A stretch of 64,000 bases of DNA from Saccharum officinarum (lineage: Eukaryota > Streptophyta > Magnoliopsida > Poales > Poaceae): contig CM036159.1 of assembly GCA_020631735.1 (NCBI GenBank), positions 98,696,701 to 98,760,700 of the forward strand, in the 5' to 3' direction. The notes beneath the pieces were generated by a model that had not been told where the DNA came from, did not search any database, and saw nothing but the letters and a program-made list of their open reading frames with translations. The position numbers were made by a program, and so were the translations under genes. Each line of letters begins with the position of its first letter. The first letter of the stretch is position 1. Shown one piece after another: positions 61,846 through 64,000 of this stretch.

Positions 61846-62748
61846 CTCGTTGGCCGGCTCAAGGCTCTCTCTCTCGAACATTTGACATACTTGTGAGCAC
61901 TTTGAGCTAAGCAACTCCCCTCCCACTCATCTCTCTTGCTTCTTTGCATATTCGAAGTGAGATTGAGTGATCCAAGTGCATTTGCATTGTGAGATTGCAT
62001 CTAGTTGGCACTTGGTGGTTGATTTGCTGTGGGGTTCTTGTTTCTCTTGGTGGTTGCCGCCATCTAGACGGCTTGGAGCAGCTTGGAGGCGTTGGCAAGA
62101 GTTGGTGATTGTTCTTGGCCACCTCCGGTGATTGTAAGGGGTTTGTGCCTACCTCGGCGAAGCGCCAAAGGCAACGCTAGTGAATTGCTCGTGTCATTGC
62201 AACCTTTTGCCATTTGGTAGGTTCTTGTGGCGCCTTTTGAGAGGATCGGTGTGTGACCGATTAGCCACCGAACCACGTGGTGAAGAGGGACACAACGGGG
62301 ACTAGCGTGCCGGCAAGCACGTGAACCTCGGGATAAATCTTCGTGTCATCACTTTCATATTGTGATTGATTGATCCCGGTGTTCGGTTATCTTGGTATTC
62401 ATCTCTTGATCATATTAATTGATTGGCTCAATACTTCGCCCCTCGGTGATACCCTCCTAACTCAACTCCGCATTACTTTCTTAGTTATCTTTGCTAGCTA
62501 GTTAGCTTTGCTTTAGTAGCTCCTTTGTGTAGCTTGCTAGTTGTAATTGTAGTTACCTTCTCGGTTTGACTTGTGCAGTTGAGTGCAAATACTAGTATTG
62601 TGAATTGAATAGGTGGCTTGCAAACACCCCTTAGGCTAAGCAAAACTCGCATCTCGCTAGTTGTTATATTGATAAACTTGTTTAGCTTGTCTTTGTAGAA
62701 AGTTTTTAAAAGGCTATTCACCCCCTCTAGCCATCAAGACCTTTCAAG

Positions 62749-62760
62749 TGGTATCAGAGC
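62749..62760 (+). promoter_or_regulatory. Primer binding site, tRNA-Met type (family A)
   Basis: TGGTATCAGAGC, two bases after the LTR end; full match to the tRNA-Met primer site usual in copia elements. Confidence 0.9.
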
Positions 62761-62800
62761 CGTGGTCACCGTTTGTAAGGCTTAACAACCTCGGTGTAAG

Positions 62801-64000
62801 ATGGCTCAAGTTATGTTCAATCATGTTAATGGCAAGCCTCCATTCTTTGATGGCGTCTCTTCCTTTGATCATTGGAAAAGGAAGATGAAGCTATATCTAG
62901 GCAATATACATGAGAAGGTTTGGGATGTGACCAAAGAAGGATACATCATTCTTGATGAGGAAAACCTCACTCCCAATGACCGCATCAACAAACAATGCAA
63001 TACGGCGGCACTTGCCACAATCTGTCAGGCCATTGATGATAAAGTATTTGAGCAAATCAAAGATCTTGAAAAGGCAAATGAGCTTTGGACAAGATTAGAG
63101 GAAACATATGAGGGCACTTCAACGGTAAAGAGTGCCAAGCTCTATATGCTCAAGGATAAGTTTGCAAGCTTCAAGATGAAGGATGATGAGTCCATACCGG
63201 AGATGTTCTATAGGCTCCAAGTCATTGTCAATGATCTCAAGGGGCTTGGGGAGAAGGTTGAGGACAAGGACTTCTCACACAAGTTCTTGATGTGCTTACC
63301 CAAGAAGTTTGCCACCTTGAGAAGAATGATCTTTAGAGAGGGATTGGACAAGGTCAAACCAACCAATGTGCTTGGAGATATAATGACCGATGCCCAATAC
63401 AATGATGATGAAGATGAGGTAGAAGAGAAGAAGGAGACCAAGGTCAAGCAAGAGAAGCCCATTGCATTCAAGGCTTCATCCTCTAAGGGCAAGAGCAAGG
63501 TGGAGAGTGATGATGATGATCCATACGATGATGAGACCATGGCCCTCCTTGTGCACAAGATGGGAGGTTCATGAAGAAGAAAGGATATGGGGCAAGAAAG
63601 AGGAGAGACACTATAAAGGCAAAGACCCTTTGCTACAATTGCAATAGCCCCGATCACATAGTGGCGGATTGCCCCTATGAAGATAAGAGATCATAATGGG
63701 GACTTGAAGCTCAAGAAGAACAAGAAAGATAAGAAAAGAAGAGAAGAAAGCAAAGAAGAGCTTCACTTCAACAAGAAGAAGAAGAAGGGTGGTGGTTATG
63801 TAGTCACTTGGGATAGTGACAACTCCGATAGTGATGATGATGAAAGCTCTAGTGATGATGAGAGGATCACTCGGCGAGCCATTGCAAACATCGCCCTCTC
63901 CAACAAGCCATCCATCTTCGACACTACATCGACATGCCTTATGGCCAAGCCTACCAAGGTAAAATATGATGATAGTGATGATGATTCTTGTGCTAGTGAT
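62801..64000 (+). pseudogene. gag: Sirevirus family A gag, two frameshifts, runs off window
   Basis: ATG at 62801. Residues 1-257 are open: UBN2-type gag core with LTPNDRINKQ and MPKKF-like motifs, then a Lys/Glu and acidic linker. The frame shifts near 63565 (next frame has the CCHC knuckle CYNCNSPDHIVADC, about 63630-63672) and again near 63690. The third segment is Lys-rich, then Asp/Ser-rich, and stays open to the window end. Sirevirus gags typically continue into a coiled coil beyond this point, which is not in view. Confidence 0.9.

Larger units (their letters stand above)
60781..62746 (+). repeat. Sirevirus family A 5' LTR, 1966 bp
   Basis: Starts TGAAAGTCC and ends AAGACCTTTCA. U3 holds a palindrome array (about 61356-61795), followed by TATA box 61838-61845. 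The U5 end has the GGCTA...TAGCC hairpin (62712-62732). Confidence 0.92.
60781..64000 (+). mobile_element. Sirevirus family A (Ty1/copia), 5' part
   Basis: Plus-strand element: complete 5' LTR, tRNA-Met primer site, gag with zinc knuckle; pol is off the window. It is the same family as the minus-strand fragment at 14092-15610. Confidence 0.92.

Overview
The window is plant nuclear DNA, almost certainly from a grass and possibly a panicoid grass (an inference from Sirevirus LTRs with CCGG palindromes, Tekay and Tat families, and GC-rich islands beside AT-rich DNA). I see no host gene, tRNA, rRNA or CRISPR array. Nearly everything is nested LTR retrotransposon sequence, plus one LINE scrap and one 100-N assembly gap.

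Left of the gap (1-27788). An old minus-strand Ty1/copia Sirevirus (family A) has its gag at 14092-14399 and its 5' LTR at 14454-15610. Its gag was hit by a large non-coding-type LTR (9672-14091), which was hit in turn by a plus-strand Ty3/gypsy Tekay chromovirus (1-9671, 5' end outside the window). Its 5' LTR was hit by a family B Sirevirus LTR (15611-16579), which was hit by a minus-strand family C Sirevirus (16580 to the gap). Element C has gag, pol and an extra 569-codon sense gene between pol and the 3' LTR, with its own TATA box and palindrome array.

Right of the gap (27889-64000). A minus-strand Tat element (Tat-1, 27889-31388) sits in a LINE reverse-transcriptase fragment (31389-31605). 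Next comes a plus-strand Tat element (Tat-2), whose pieces span 31606-60780. Its RT gene is split by a family B solo LTR (TSD GACGA). That solo LTR is split by a young minus-strand large retrotransposon derivative (LARD, 36893-52455, TSD TGTCC) with two 5373-bp LTRs. The 3' part of Tat-2 carries an antisense gene with a TATA box, six inferred exons, GT-AG introns and an AATAAA signal. A family A Sirevirus then starts at 60781 and runs off the window.

Most relevant for an undescribed system are accessory genes carried by the elements: the antisense spliced gene of Tat-2, the sense gene of element C whose promoter resembles its LTR, and a pre-gag ORF in Tekay whose ATG, like that of gag, directly follows a 3' splice-site-like sequence. 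The LARD shares its terminal replication signals with Tekay, which suggests mobilisation in trans. Nearly all coding regions are damaged, mostly by changes that look like C-to-T or G-to-A transitions. All calls rest on reading the sequence; no database was searched.
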